64,000 nucleotides of DNA from Guadua angustifolia (GCA_036346375.1 CM070517.1:46100200-46164199), one strand, 5' to 3'; positions 11,344 through 24,374 are shown, counted from the first letter of the stretch. Notes: generated by a model from the letters alone, not told the origin. A program made the numbers and translations.

Positions 11344-13093
11344 ATGGCCGCCGGTTTCGTTGGTGGCGCGGGCGGCGAGGATCAGGCGCGGCGGTACGGC
11401 GGAAGGATCACCGCGTTCGTGACGCTCTCCTGCGTCACCGCGGCCATGGGCGGCGCCATCTTCGGCTACGACATCGGCACCGCGGCTGGCGTGTCGTCGA
11501 TGGAGCCGTTCCTGAGGAAGTTCTTCCCGGTCGTGTACCGGCGGATGAAAGGGGACGCGCGCGTCAGCAACTACTGCAAGTTCGATAGCCAGCTGCTGAC
11601 GCTCTTCACCTCGTCGCTCTACATCTCCGGGCTGCTCACGGCCATGCTCCTCGCGTCCTGGGTCACGGCGAGGTGCGGGCGCCGGCCGTCCATGATCCTT
11701 GGTGGCGTCGCCTACCTCGCCGGCGCGGCGGTCAGCGGCGGGGCCGTGAATGTGTACATGGCCATCCTCGGCAGGGCGCTGCTCGGCGTCGGGCTGGGGT
11801 TGGCCAATCAGGTCAGAAGATATTTGTTCTTAGAACACCATAGAAAAATCTTGCGCAAATTATATATTAAAGCAAATTGACCATGTTGATGTCTGTATCT
11901 AATTGACATGAAAAATATTCTTGAAATATTTTGCAGGCAGTGCCATTGTACCTTTCAGAGATGGCCCCAGCACGATACCGAGGAGCATTCAGCAACGGCT
12001 TCCAATTCAGCCTATGTCTTGGTGCTCTCGCCGCGACCATCATCAACTACGGTGCCGAAAAGATCAAGAGTGGCTGGGGCTGGAGACTCTCGCTGGCCTT
12101 GGCCGGCGTCCCTGCCGTGTTGCTCACCGTTGGCGCCATCTTCTTGCCGGAGACGCCGAACAGCCTAGTCCAAATAGGTGAAGACCGTAACAAGGTCAAG
12201 GCGCTACTCCAAAAGATCAGAGGCACCGACGCTGTCGACGAAGAGCTGGACGATATCGTCACTGCTAACGCCATGGCACAGGGCGACAGTGGATTGCTGA
12301 TGATCTTGTCGCAGCGACGGTACCGCCCGCAGCTGGCCATGGCCATCTTGATACCGACGTTCACGCAGGTGAGGTGACTGAGCCATTTTAGCAGCCAAGA
12401 AGGCATTTAATGTAGTAAGCAACTAACTGGCATTGTTGTTGTTTTGTGGAACAGCTCACGGGGATCAACGCCATTGGGTTCTATGCGCCAGTGCTACTGC
12501 GTACCATCGGCATGGGCGAGAGCGCGTCCCTGCTCTCCACCATCGTCACGGTCGTCATCGTCTCGACGTCAACATTCATATCAATGTTCATCGTCGACCG
12601 ATTCGGTAGGCGGACGCTCCTCCTCGTCGGTGGAGTCCAGATGCTCGTCTCCGAGTTGCTCATCGGCGGCATCATGGCCGCGAAACTCCATGACGAGGGC
12701 GAAGTCAACAGGACGTACGCTCTCGTCCTCATCTTCCTCATCAGCATCTACGTGGCCGGTTTCGGCTGGTCCTGGGGCCCACTGAGCTGGCTGGTGCCCA
12801 GCGAGATCTTCCCGCTGGAGGTCCGATCAGCCGGGCAGAGCATCACGGTGGCGTCGAGCTTCGTATTCACCATCTTCATCGCGCAGTGCTCCCTTGGCAT
12901 GCTGTGCCGGATGAAGGCGTGGCTGTTCTTCTTCTTCGCCGGATGGATCGCGGTAATGACAGCGTTCGCCTACTTCTTCTTGCCGGAGACGAAGGGGCTG
13001 CCCATTGAGCAGATTGGGAAGGTGTGGGGGGAGCACTGGTTCTGGAGGAGGGTTCTTGGGGTTGGTGAAGTGCGGGCTAGTGAGAAGCTGTGA
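11344..13093 (+). CDS. STP/MST-type H+/monosaccharide symporter, gene 1
   Basis: Three exons, 11344-11811, 11937-12368 and 12455-13093, join in frame into 512 residues, the usual length for plant sugar transport proteins. Introns of 125 and 86 bases have GT-AG borders. Family marks of this 12-helix major-facilitator symporter are visible: FGYDIG in helix 1, SNYCKFDSQLLTLFTSSLY at the lid and helix 2, the GRRPSMILGG loop 2-3 motif, VPLYLSEMAPARYRGAF, PETPNSL, LTGINAIGFYAPVLL in helix 7, DRFGRRTLLLVGG, VPSEIFPLEVRSAGQ and PETKG near the C-terminus. The expected role is proton-coupled uptake of hexoses across the plasma membrane; sugar specificity cannot be read. Unlike genes 2 and 3 it has no intron in the GVSSM region but has one before LTGIN. 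It is the diverged third member of the cluster, outside the recent duplication. Confidence 0.93.
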
Positions 13094-13483
13094 AACTGTT
13101 TTCAGCAATGCGTTCTTTCGGACAAGAAAATTTAGTAATTGGATCTCTTAAAGACTTTTCGGGAATTTGATCTGCATACATATTGCCAGTTTAGTACAAG
13201 TGTTCTTTTCTTGACTGGACGGAACTTTGTAGGCTATCTTGCTAGTTAAGCTAGGTACAAGAAAATGAAAAGAAAAAAAAAATGAATGTGACTAACTTTA
13301 TGTGATGTGCAAGCAAGAATTTCACTAATCACATATCTAAGAGCTAGTATTTACGGTACACTAAATTTAATATAGATATTTTATTCTTTCGATCTAACAG
13401 ATCAAATTAGCTAGTATTTATTTATACTTCTCCGGTAGGGCCGGCCAGGACATGGGCAGCAAGTGCAATCGCCTAGGGCCCAT
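13094..13483. other. 3' flank of STP gene 1
   Basis: AT-rich 3' flanking sequence up to the start of duplication copy A. No feature is recognised beyond the presumed 3'UTR. Confidence 0.4.
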
Positions 13484-13499
13484 GAGTGCTAGGCGCCCC

Positions 13500-15530
13500 A
13501 ACCCATGTATATATACCTTACATGTAGCTTGTGTAGACTCATAGTTGGATGTACAAATCGAAGTACATAAAGATATGGGCCTATATCGTCAACTTCTGAG
13601 TAGCCACTAGTAAGAACAAAAAATTAGACCATCAGAAACAATATTGGGAACTTGTCCAAGCCAGTCCAAGTACTCAACTCGACGATTAGATATTTGGAAA
13701 CACCTGCATTTGGCATTCACAATAGACTAAACGAACAAATACTCGATCACAAGATCGATGGCTAGCTTGACACAACTCGCTTATATTTTACTACCTGCTA
13801 ATTAAGCTAAAAGAGAATTTGACAATTGGTGGTTCTTTATATATTCGAATTCCTTGTTTAAAGAATACGAAGAAAACATTTGATTCAAGATTGATAATTT
13901 GAATTTCTAGTGCCTATAGTGACCGATTGGTTGTGTTTGGTGACTAACAAAAAGTTCCTTACTAGTTGAGAGATATGAAGAATGTTTTGTTAAAGGTTGA
14001 TGTTTTGGGTTTTCAGTGTCGGCTGATGATTGCTTAGTTATATATCTTGGCTAACCGAAAAATCCCATAAAAACATTTTTTATGTAGTTTCATACTTTTT
14101 AGAGAATATTTAGAATGCATGAATTTCATAGAAAACAGATCATTTCATATAGCTATATGTAAATTTCTCGAGTTTCATGCAAGGTCTTAAGTTATATGTC
14201 GCTTACAACTTACAAGAGAAGTTTGGCACGTATAGCTTTATTAGTAGGATGTTAGTTTTATGAAAGTGTTCGCACGTGTTATCGATACATGTTAGGCTTT
14301 GGATATGGAAATACCCGGAACTATCTTAAACATAATTGAGATATCTAAAATATCAGTTTCTACCCAGAGCCTCCACTTTCATTTGTCCTAGGGCCTCTGA
14401 AATATTAGGAACTGCCCTGTTCCTCGGTAGTAGGGTAGTAGGAACACCCTCAATAAATCAATTGCTAAATCTAACTTCTATTATCCACTATATACTACCA
14501 GCATAATGCTCTGTAAAATTTCTCATATCTAATATTGTGATGCATGCCTAACAAGAATACATCGACATGTTCAGGTGAATGATATCTTCATGTAGTATAT
14601 ACAATATAGGGATTAGTGAGCTTCAAATAAGGCCAAACTCAAACAAATGACAGGGGAGCAGTAGGTTAGGACAGGGCATGTGCAGTAGACATGGAAGACA
14701 AACTTTGCGCCCAAAAAATTTAAAAGCCTGTGAGCAATTCAGTAAGAACTAACAATATTACGACTCGTGAAGGAAATAATCAAGTACAGTATCTCACCAA
14801 TCCAGACTCCATAGCAAACTTTTCAGAACACTTCCATTCTGGTCCTCTAGGTGGTCATCCCAGGTATTTCGATTTCTTAAGGAATTTTTTTTATTGGTTG
14901 TTTGATTTATTATTTCCATTGTATTATATGCATGCCCAGTATGCATACTGAAATATCATGTGAGGAAAAAAAAAGGAAAAAAACCGTTTCTTTATATTTG
15001 CATTATTTGTACAATTGTTTTTAGGCGTAGTGTGTCAATTCGAATACTCTGGCGTAGGATAGAGTTCAAACCCTGCAGGAATTGGGAAGAAATTCTACAT
15101 TTAAGACTGGGTCACACCACTTATATAGTGGGGTCAGATTATAACGATCCAAACTTACCAAGCATAGATAGAATCTAAAATATTTGCAATAAGTTTATTT
15201 TTATGGCGTTCTTTCGCATGATGGTCTGTAGGAGATATTTTGCACATCAGAAATTGTTGTCTGTCACACATTACGCATATTCCAAGTGTTACACCACTTT
15301 TCTGGACTATCTTCTTTTTTTTATGCATGCAAGTTTTGTTTATGGCACACTCAACTCTTTTAAGTCTGAAAAAAATGTTAAGACTAGGCATGCAAATGCG
15401 TCGACTACCCAGCTATTTTTTGTAAGGATAAGCCGACACTAGATTTATCCACATCCCTACGACTAATTGTGGATCCTAGGTCTGAATGTGAAACCACTGT
15501 CAAGTGTTACACATCAACAGAAAATCACAA
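13500..15530. other. Non-coding 5' part of duplication copy A
   Basis: About 2 kb of AT-rich DNA, repeated at 24.37-26.39 kb. Short frames at 14730-15442 are not preserved as frames between the two copies and have no domain, so they are not called. Confidence 0.5.
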
Positions 15531-15776
15531 TATTATTGACAGTGATAGCTGCTAAGCTGCCAATTATTTCGTATGGACTCCTGCAACCAAGTCAAGCATC
15601 GATGTGGAAAAAATTGTACTAGCTGCTGCGTAAGCAAACATCCTGCCAATGGCCCACCTGGCAAAGCTCCAAGCGATGGCACATCAAGCTTGAATGGAAC
15701 GAGAAGAGATAACAGCAGCCAGTCGACACGAGCTCAGGCACGAAACCTCACCTTGAGCTGCCTACAACTATTGACC

Positions 15777-17548
15777 ATGGCCGTCGGTTCCGTCGACGTC
15801 GTGGACGGCGAGGAGCAACGGTACGGCGGTAGGATCACCGCGTTCGTGGCGCTCTCCTGCGTAACTGCGGCCATGGGTGGCGCCGTCTTCGGCTATGACC
15901 TCGGAACCTCAGGTACACTGTGCATGTACAAGTCTCGAGAACAAGTTAATTACAAACTTTATTTGCAAAATCAACGAGTTAATTGTACTATATGATTAAC
16001 ATAGGTGGCGTGTCATCGATGGAGCCGTTCTTGAGGGAGTTCTTCCCGGAGGTGTACAGGCGGATGAAGGGCGACGCGCGTGTCAGCAACTACTGCAAGT
16101 TCGACAGCCAGCTGCTGACGCTCTTCACCTCGTCGATGTACATCTCCGGTCTCCTCACCGCGATGCTACTAGCGTCGTGGGTCACGGCCAGGCGCGGACG
16201 CCGGCCGTCGATGATCCTTGGCGGGGTGGCGTTCCTCACCGGCGCGGCGGTGAGTGGGGCGGCCGTGGATGTCTACATGGCCATCCTTGGCAGGGCGCTG
16301 CTCGGCGTTGGGCTCGGGTTCGCCAATCAGGTCAGCGAAGCTGTTAATTTGTGAATTTCTGTTCTTCTTGGAAGATCCTGGAAAAACCTTGTGAAAAAAA
16401 TAGTTTAAATGCAAATGAACCATGTTGATATGTTCGTATCAAATGAACAATAAAAATCGTAAAAGAAATTGCAGGCAGTGCTACTATATCTGTCTGAAAT
16501 GGCCCCTGCACGATACAGAGGAGCATTCAGTAACGGCTTTCAATTCAGCCTAAACCTTGGATCTGTCTTCGCGACCGTCGTCAACTTCGGCGCAGACAAG
16601 ATCAAGGGGGGCTGGGGCTGGAGGCTCTCGCTAGCCTTGGCCGGCGTCCCTGCCGCGTTCTTCACCGTTGGCGCCATCTTTTTGCCGGAGACACCGAACA
16701 GCCTCGTGCAACAAGGCGAGGACCGTCACAAGGTTAAAGTACTGCTGCAAAAGATCAGAGGCACGGATGCCGTCGACGAAGAACTAGACGATATTGTCGC
16801 CGCAAGCAGCGCTGCGCAGGGCGACAATGGCCTGCGACTGATCGTCTCGCACCGACGATACTACCCGCAGCTCGCCATGGCCATCTTGATACCGGCTTTT
16901 ATGCAGCTTACGGGGATCAATGCAGTCGGGTTCTACGCGCCGGTGCTGCTGCGCACCATCGGCATGGGGGAGAGCGCGTCCCTGCTGTCCACCGTCGTGA
17001 CGATCATCATCTTCACGGCCTCGACGGTCGTATTCATGTTCGTCATCGACCGCTTCGGACGGCGGACGCTCCTACTTGCCGGCGGCCTCCAAATGCTCGT
17101 CTCCGAGGTGCTCATCGGCACCATCATGGCTGCGAAGCTCGGAGACGAGGGCGGGCTCAGCCAGACGTACGCGGTGCTATTATTCACCCTAATCGGCGTC
17201 TACGTGGCGGGTTACAGCTGGTCGTGGGGCCCGCTGACGTGGCTGGTGCCCAGCGAGATCTTTCCGCTGGAGGTCCGGTCCGCCGGGCAGAGCATCACGG
17301 TGGCGTCCGGCTTCGTGTTCACCATCTTCTTCGCGCAGTGCTTCCTCGCCATGCTTTGCCAGATGAAGGCGTGGCTCTTCTTCTTCTTCGCCGGTTGGAT
17401 CGCGGTGATGACGGCTTTCGCCTTCCTGTTCTTGCCGGAGACGAGAGGAATTCCCATTGAGCTAATTGGGAAGGTGTGGGGGGAGCACTGGTTCTGGAGG
17501 AGGGTTGTCGGTGTGGCCGAAGTGCGGCAGGCAAGCGATGAGCTGTGA
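15777..17548 (+). CDS. STP/MST-type H+/monosaccharide symporter, gene 2
   Basis: Exons 15777-15912, 16005-16330 and 16475-17548 join into 511 residues. The first intron (92 bases) splits the glycine before GVSSMEP in phase 1; the second (144 bases) precedes AVLLYLSEMAPARYRGAF. The third exon runs through MQLTGINAVGFYAPVLL without the intron present in gene 1. All STP family motifs are intact: FGYDLG, the SNYCKFDSQ lid, GRRPSMILGG, PETPNSLV, DRFGRRTLLLAGG, VPSEIFPLEVRSAGQ and PETRG. I chose ATG 15777 because the upstream frame has no domain and gene 3 keeps the same start. Compared with gene 3 I count 14 substitutions, all in exon 3. It should be a plasma-membrane, proton-driven hexose importer. 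Confidence 0.93.
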
Positions 17549-18974
17549 AACACGTTCAGACAAGAAATTTCAGTGATTGATTCTTCTCAAGAACCTTTAG
17601 TAACATGATGTTTATACAAATTTGTACTTCAGTTCAAAATTAATTCATATTTCTAGAGAAAAATACAAGCAAGTGAAAATTTGTGAACGACTCTTCAAAT
17701 TTTTAAATTTGAATATCAGAATGTCGACCCTGAGAAATTAAATTCCAAAAGTCAAATTTTCAAACTTTATTTTTGGAAATCCAAATTTTTGTACTTTTGA
17801 ATCTTAAAGAAATGAACTTTCAAATTCTAGAATTCAGAATCTTCGAATTTTAAATCCCGATAATTTAAGCTTTAAAATTCAAAATTTTAATTAGCAATTT
17901 AAAAGTAAAAATGTTGAACTTCAAGTTGAATTTCAAATCATGTAATTTAAATTTGTTTGACTATTACAAAGACTATACTGTAGTTTTCGTCGAACCAACC
18001 ATAGGTTGGAATGTTAGATTAATGATAATCTGTTTACCAGTAGTCAGACAAATGGGATTTGTGATTGAGAGCATCCAAAGCACCCTAAGTGGGGATAGAC
18101 CTACAACTTGGTCCTGCTACAACACCCACCCATGCGCACGTGCGACATGGCCCAGGATTCGCGGATCGGCGTCAACATGTACACGTGGGTCAATTCTTCC
18201 GGTCAGAACATGACAATTGACAATATTTCCTTTGCTCCCTCTCTTAAGACTTGTTTGGATGTTAGGCGTTCTAAGAAGATTTTAAGGGCACATAGAATCC
18301 CATTTAACCATTTGGGAAAATATTCCCTGCCACTATTTGAAAGACACTGGGATAAAAATCCCAGAAATTAAAAAATCTATTGAAAACAAAACATAGTGCA
18401 TAATACATTGCATTAGGAGTATCTTTAGGTTACCCACACTTAGAACCGAAGATAAAAATATTGGAAACAAAAGGTAACATTGAAGAATTGCTAAAATCCA
18501 TTGTTACCTTACAGACATAAGCAGCTGATTTCAAGAACCAATGCCCCTATATCCATAATTCCATACTGACAATTTTAACTCATAGAATACACAAGTCCAT
18601 TCAGATAGACATTGCACCACTTCATAATTCATCAAAATGGCTCTATTCAAAACGTAACACTGTTCGGTATGTTTAAGAACAATATGTTAGCCCTCAGACT
18701 TGCCACAATAGCTAGTTGCAGGAGGATGCCCAAAAAATTAACATAAATTTATGGATCATGCTGTCCCTTGGTGTAGGTTCTCAACTTCCAAATTGCATAC
18801 AAATAACCAAAATTAGCTCCAACACTAACGAACAAAAACTCAATAGCAAGTATCAACTGGCACCAGGCTTCAATTCTCTTCACATTCCTAAGAAGAGATG
18901 ACATGGAGACTCGCGTATGCCCGAGGCCTACGAATCTGCTCGCATGGGCTTTCAACGTTGGGAATAGGTTGGGA
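17549..18974. other. 3' flank of STP gene 2, non-coding duplicated DNA
   Basis: AT-rich sequence with many AAATTT words at 17690-17900, repeated after gene 3. Position 18240-18370 carries a CTTGTTTGGATG-type MITE remnant. About 18749-18895 on the minus strand keeps an open exon-like frame after a CTTCTTAG acceptor (RIEAWCQLILAIEF), also open in copy B at 34050. I do not recognise it. Confidence 0.4.
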
Positions 18975-19236
18975 AGAAGGGAAGAACTAGCGCTCGGACG
19001 TCCCATACTGTTCATTTCATCGGACGTCTCTTGAAACATTTTTTTTCAACGTTAGAAACATTTTTTTCTGACACGTGTAACATTTTTTTCAACGCTTGCA
19101 ACATCCGTTTACTGTGCTGCATTTCACTATTCATCAAAAAAAAATATTGTACGCGTTGGTAAAAAATGTTACATACGTAGAAAAAAATGTTACAATGCGT
19201 TTGAGAAATTCAGACGTCTGAACTGTAGCAATTCCA
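18975..19236. mobile_element. ~260-base MITE-like insertion present only in copy A
   Basis: Copy B reads straight from TAGGTTGGGA to GGTCTTTTCC, while copy A has ~260 bases between these words. The extra segment starts near GAACTAGCGCTCGGACGTCC and ends near TTCAGACGTCTGAACTGTAGC, an imperfect inverted pair around GACGTC. Its middle is rich in AACATTTTTTT runs on one strand and the complement on the other. The ends suggest a Mutator-like or other small DNA transposon; no clear target duplication was found. Confidence 0.5.
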
Positions 19237-19639
19237 CGGTCTTTTCCCTGGCTCCCAAACATGCCTTTAGTAGGGGATAGAGAAATTTGATCATATGCCC
19301 CATTTTATATTGACTATTTCCAACAAAACCCCCTAGAAGAGCATCCCACTTTCATTTACGATCCCAATTGGTGGTACACTTTGTTAAAATCCCCCTAATT
19401 TACTGGTTCGTGTCATTTGAGCTCCTTCACCTTCCATCTCGATCTGCTCCTCATTGAGCATGGGCGCTCTGCAATCCTCTCCCTTTGTTTCGGATCCAAC
19501 GGTTCTGAACGTGGAGAAGTAATATAGCACCCAAGGCAAGGAAGTACTGCAAATGTTAGCCTTAGAGCACTGCTAGTACTACGAATTGAGGTGATCAGTG
19601 GATATGCCACGTCATGCATTTTTACCTAGGTCCAATATA

Positions 19640-19990
19640 CTACTCCGGCCACAAATATTTGTCTTTTTAGACATAAGTGAGGCAAATTTTAAAACTTTGG
19701 CTATCAATATCTTTTAAAATATTTAAATTATATATATGAAAATCATATGTGTACATATGTCTCAAAAATACTTTCATAATATTATAATTTTATTTTTTAT
19801 AGATATATTATAATAGAAATTAGTGGTCAAAGTTATATTTTGATGAATATGTCGATGTCAAAAAAAAATATGGTTTGCCTCGAAAAGTACTTTTATAGTA
19901 TTATAATTTTATTTTTATAGATATATTATAATAGAAATTAGTGGTCAAAGTTATGTTTTGAAGAATGTATCATGTCAAAAAATATATTTT
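19640..19990. mobile_element. Stowaway/mariner-like MITE with internal duplication, copy A
   Basis: The left end is TACTACTCCGGCCACAAATA, a variant of the grass Stowaway terminus. A block of ~95 bases containing TAGAAATTAGTGGTCAAAG occurs twice in tandem. The equivalent in copy B is at about 34700-35065. The right terminus is eroded. Confidence 0.55.
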
Positions 19991-21366
19991 TTTTTTGACT
20001 GAAGACAGTGGTAGAAAATGTTTTGCAGACTGCTTAAGATTTGTTTGATGTGATTCTTTCATGGGTCATGATGTGACGATGATATTAATTTTTAATGAAA
20101 TGTTCACACGCGTCGATCGTTTGATCCTAGTGTAGCAAACGTGGGGCCAGGAGTTGCTGACGCAGCGATGGATTCTCCAATTTTTCGATGAATGCACCTA
20201 TCCGACGCTATATTGTCGAAAGTGCTATCAACACTGTAGTAAATTTTTACACAGTTTCCACAAAGCGTTTGAAAAGTTTCATATTTTAGTGAGTTTTGTG
20301 TGTTTCTAGAAGATTCTAAGCTAAATTTTCAAAAAAAAAAAGATTTGAAACTTAAGTTTCACACAAGTTTTAGAATATTTCAATCAAAAGCTTCAACAAA
20401 CTTTAGATTTGGAACTCAAGTTTCACCAAGTTTCAACCAAGAGTTTCAAATAGTTTTGAACAAAAGTTCTAAGAAGTTTTAACAAGTTCCAATAGCTTTC
20501 TAATAAGTTTTCAAGAACTTTCGGTGAGCACACCTAGTTACGAGGGTCTAACACGTCACCTAGGACCGCTCAACATTGTACCATCTTCTCTAATTTCAGC
20601 CCGACTGCCACTGCTCTGCTGACTTTGTGGAATCTTGATTTGCTTATAGATATTGTGGGCATTTCTGCTACAGTACTCTCATTCTGTTTTCACGTTCCTA
20701 TCGGAATGTACAAATAGTTCATAACTTTCGTACCTCAAAGGCTCAAGAGGCTCTCTCTTGATGATTGCCGCAAGTGAATGAACATTCTGTTGATGCATTC
20801 TTGACTCGTAGTTTAGTTGTCTTGAGAGCCACTGCATGCGTTGCCTTCTGGACTTGCTGGATGCATCGTCCCTTGAGGTGATCTCAAAGAAATACCCCTG
20901 TTTCTTGTGGTCGGTGGAAAGAGATTCTTCGGTGAACTATGGTGTTGCTGCTAGATCACTGTCTCTCTACTCTGTTTGCTGCACACAATTTTCCCTTTCC
21001 CTAAACCTGCTAGTTTGACATCCAACAGTCTGATTGCCTTCATTATCTCGATATGATTCATTGCATGATACAGTAGGCCAACTGGTACATACATGTTCTA
21101 ATTTGCTGGCTCGAATGTATCTTTTGGACTTAATCCGTGTATGTAATTGTTTAGCAAGTATGTGATTGCAACTATATATCTGAGATCACAATATGTTCAA
21201 GGAGCCATTTGACAAGATAGATGTACAGTCTTCCTTGTACATGATTCTGATACAACCAGTCCAAAACCTTATACAAAGGGTAGATCTGAATAAAAGAACC
21301 CCGCAAACTCAGCACACGTGGATTAAGATGTCGTCAGACAGGCAAGCTAGCTAGTACATATATACA
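19991..21366. other. Distal non-coding part of duplication copy A
   Basis: Contains AAGTTTCA/AACTTTCA-rich DNA at 20270-20520 and a 60-codon frame at 20836-21018 that stays open in copy B (37235-37417) with one residue changed. No domain is recognised, so no gene is called. Confidence 0.35.
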
Positions 21367-21416
21367 TACATATATATATATACATATATATATACACACA
21401 CACATATATATACATA

Positions 21417-21450
<34 letters not shown>
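21367..21450. repeat. TA/TATACA microsatellite with GA tail
   Basis: Alternating TATATACA and ACACAC runs followed by a GAGAGA tract. It marks the right edge of copy A and is absent at the corresponding edge of copy B. Confidence 0.85.
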
Positions 21451-21456
21451 AAATAC

Positions 21457-22350
21457 TGTTGGATATCTAGGTATTATTTTGTTTCAGATTTGAATATTAA
21501 GCTAATTTCCAAAATGATTAAAGACAACAGACAAGACAACAGGTACCACATGCTACTGAAAAATAGATCCAGAAATGCCATGTATGAGACGAACAGAGAA
21601 TTCTTACGATGGGCTTGATGAAGAAAAGGAGGCAGCGCAGTAACGACCGGCTGTAGAGGAAGTAGTCGACGTCGTGGATCGCGTCCAACGTCCAGAAGCA
21701 GGAAGAAGAGCTCGAGCGGTCGCGCAGTTGCGCTGCCCAGAAACCTTATTGCCGCCCCCGTGCAGGTTCTCGCAGCGGCAACGGTTCGGAGATCCCGCTC
21801 TCCTTGCCTCGCGGTGCACGCCGAAAGGAAGGTCGGTGAAGAACAAGTGCAGCACGAAGACGCAACACAGATCACAGAGGATGAAACGCGAGCGCAAGAG
21901 ACAAAAAGCTCCATCTGTCTAGACGTCTCCAGATTTTATAGGCTCGCACCAGTAACGATCAATAAATTGACCATTATAACACCATTAAATGCTAGTAACG
22001 CCAGTCATCAAATATTCATTCAAACAGACTGTTTCAATTGAAACTGACGTCATAATGGAGAGAAACCGAAAATTAAAAGGGTTTAAACGTGCCAGGAATT
22101 TAATCTACGGCACGGTGACGTCGCAAGTCACAAGTCACGCGGGAAAAACACGCGGTAATTCGCGAAATACGCGCGCGCGCGTGCGTGTGACTTTAGCCGT
22201 GCTCCTCACCCTCCATATGCCTCATTACAAGGTATGGTGGGAGCTCTCCCTTTTAAATTGGCATTCTCCTCTCTCAATTAACAATATGGTATTATCCTTT
22301 GTAGCTTTGGCATTAGAGATAAATGGGCCACTTGGGCTTCATTTCTAACA
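21457..22350 (-). repeat. 3' LTR of the truncated copia element (894 bp)
   Basis: On the minus strand it opens TGTTAGAAATG directly after the polypurine tract and closes CCAACA, giving TGTT/AACA ends. A minus-strand TATAAAA lies at 21934-21940. Frames inside it on either strand have no domain. Confidence 0.75.
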
Positions 22351-24358
22351 ATCCCCCACCAATACCGAAGCAGACAAAGACTCAAAAGTTTGATCACTGT
22401 GATGAATCTTCGTTTAATATATCAGTGTTTCGGTGTAAGTCCCATGCAAGTTGGACTTTCACCTAGAATAACGAGATCCATCCTCCCACAGCTAATGAAT
22501 GGACTAAGCCTTGAATTCACAGCTTTGTGTGGTTAGATTTCACCCGAAATCTTAACTGATACTAGGCTACCAAAGAACTTCACCTCAACGGAGCGTTAAA
22601 TGGTTATACTCCCTAATCTTCTCATGAGCTTTCTAGAGAATGCCCCTTTCTCGTGAACTACGACCTCACAGTTAGGCTTAAGTAGGTGTATTCATTTTAG
22701 ATATCTTGTAGGCTGATACCTTTTCCTCTCATTAGGACACTAGAATACATTAATTTAGTGTACTCTCTTGTTACAACCACAACTTGTTTTTCCCATTACT
22801 TAATTCACGGGATCTCCGATCAAAAGGATAGGTTACAATTGTGAAGTAACTCAAATGGGCCTCATTCCCATGTCCTTCGACGCAATAGAAATCGCATTTC
22901 TTGTTAGCCCCTTTGTGAAAGGGTCTGCCAGATTTTTCTCAGTGCGTATATAATTGACAGCTATCACTCCGGAGCATCTCAATTTTCTAACAGATTTAAG
23001 CCTACATTTCACATGTCTGGAGGACTTCATATTATCCTTAGCACTCATAACCTTGATCAACACTGTTTGGTTATCGCAGTACATTAGGATCGCTAGGATT
23101 GGTTTCTCAACCAATGGCAAGTCCAACAGAAGCTCTCTTAGCCATTCAGCCTCAACAGTGGTTGTGTCTAGTGCTACAAGCTTAGCTTCCATGGTTGACC
23201 GCGTCAATATAGTCTATTTACATGACCTCCATGAAACTGCAGCACCCGCTAATGTAAACACATAGCCACTAGTAGCTTTGATCTCATCTGCATCAGAGAT
23301 CCAGCTTTGAATCACTATACCCTTCTAATACCGAGGGTATCCAAGATAGTGAATTCCATAAGAGGTAGTACCTCTCGAGATAGCTAACACTCTCTTAAGA
23401 GCCTCCCAATGATCATCTCCGGATTCGATGTAAACCGGCTTAATTTGCTCACAAAGAAATGAGATGTCGTGTCTCGTTACACCACTAAATACATAAGGGA
23501 CCCAATTATTTGTGAATATCTTAATTGATCTTTCCTAATTCATTATTTTTGCGAAGTTTTACACTTGCATCATAGGGAGTTGGGGCTATTTTGCGCTTCT
23601 CAAAGCAAGCGGCTCAATAATTTTTCTCGCATAATGGGACCGACTCAAAGTAATCCCATTCTCGGTTCGATCAATTTAATATTTATAATTACATCTGCTT
23701 CACCCATGTCTTTCATATCAAAACAACTAGATAAGAAAGACTTGACCTCGTCAATGATAGCGTGTTGGTCCCAAATATAAGTATGTCATCAACATACAAA
23801 TACAAGATTACTCCTTGACCCCCACCATAGCGATAATAAACACATTTATTCGCCTCATTCACAAAGAAAACTAGAGATGTCAAAGTTTTATCAAACTTTT
23901 CGTGCCATTGTTTAGGTGCTTGCTTTAAGCCATACAAGGATTTTAATAATTTGCATACTTTATTTTCTGTCCAAGAATCGCATAACCATCCGTTGCTCCA
24001 TATAGATTTCTTCCTCCAACTCTCCATTAAGGAAAGTTGTCTTTACATCCATTTGATGGATGTGTAGACCATAGGAAGTCGCTAATGCAATGAGCACTCT
24101 AATGGTGGTTAATCGGCAACAGGAGAATAAGTATCAAAATAATCCTCTCCTTCTTTCTGGGTATAACCCTTGGCTACAAGTCTTGCCTTATACTTATCAA
24201 CAGTACCATCAGGTCTCATTTTCTTTTTAAAGATCCACTTACATCCAACTGGTTTGCACCCAGTAGGAAGTTCAGCGATCTCCCATGTTCCATTAGCCAT
24301 GATGAAATCCATCTCGCTATGGACAGCCTCTTTCCAATACTCTGCATCAGGTATATAT
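21457..24358 (-). mobile_element. Truncated Ty1/copia retrotransposon (3' half)
   Basis: Read on the minus strand, the order is reverse transcriptase, RNase H, polypurine tract and LTR, as in copia elements. RT pieces at 24312-24109 (GCKWIFKKKMRPDGTVDKYK) and 24027-23713 (LYGLKQAPKQWHEKFD, catalytic YVDD) are in separate frames. RNase H is at 23207-22851 (STMEAKLVALDTTTVEAEWL). GGTGGGGGAT at 22360-22351 is the polypurine tract. The gag, protease, integrase and 5' LTR are gone; sequence stops at ~24358 exactly where duplication copy B begins. Frame breaks show it is dead. Confidence 0.88.
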
Positions 24359-24374
24359 ACCTAGGGCCCATGAG

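Larger units (their letters stand above)
13484..21366 (+). repeat. Segmental duplication, copy A (contains STP gene 2)
   Basis: From CTAGGGCCCATGAG at ~13484 to CAAGCTAGCTAGTACATA at ~21360, the sequence matches 24.36-37.76 kb almost base for base once insertions are removed. This covers the 5' non-coding DNA, STP gene 2, its introns and some 3.8 kb downstream. Copy A alone has a ~260-base insertion at about 18975-19236. Copy B alone has a Reina element, ~340 bases at 33040-33385, and a copia solo LTR. Copy A also lacks about 330 bases that surround that LTR in copy B. The right end lies at a TA microsatellite. Confidence 0.88.

Noticed and set aside
21474..21914. 146-codon minus frame
   Set aside because: Inside the copia LTR; cysteine/serine-rich with no domain, and other frames are similarly open.
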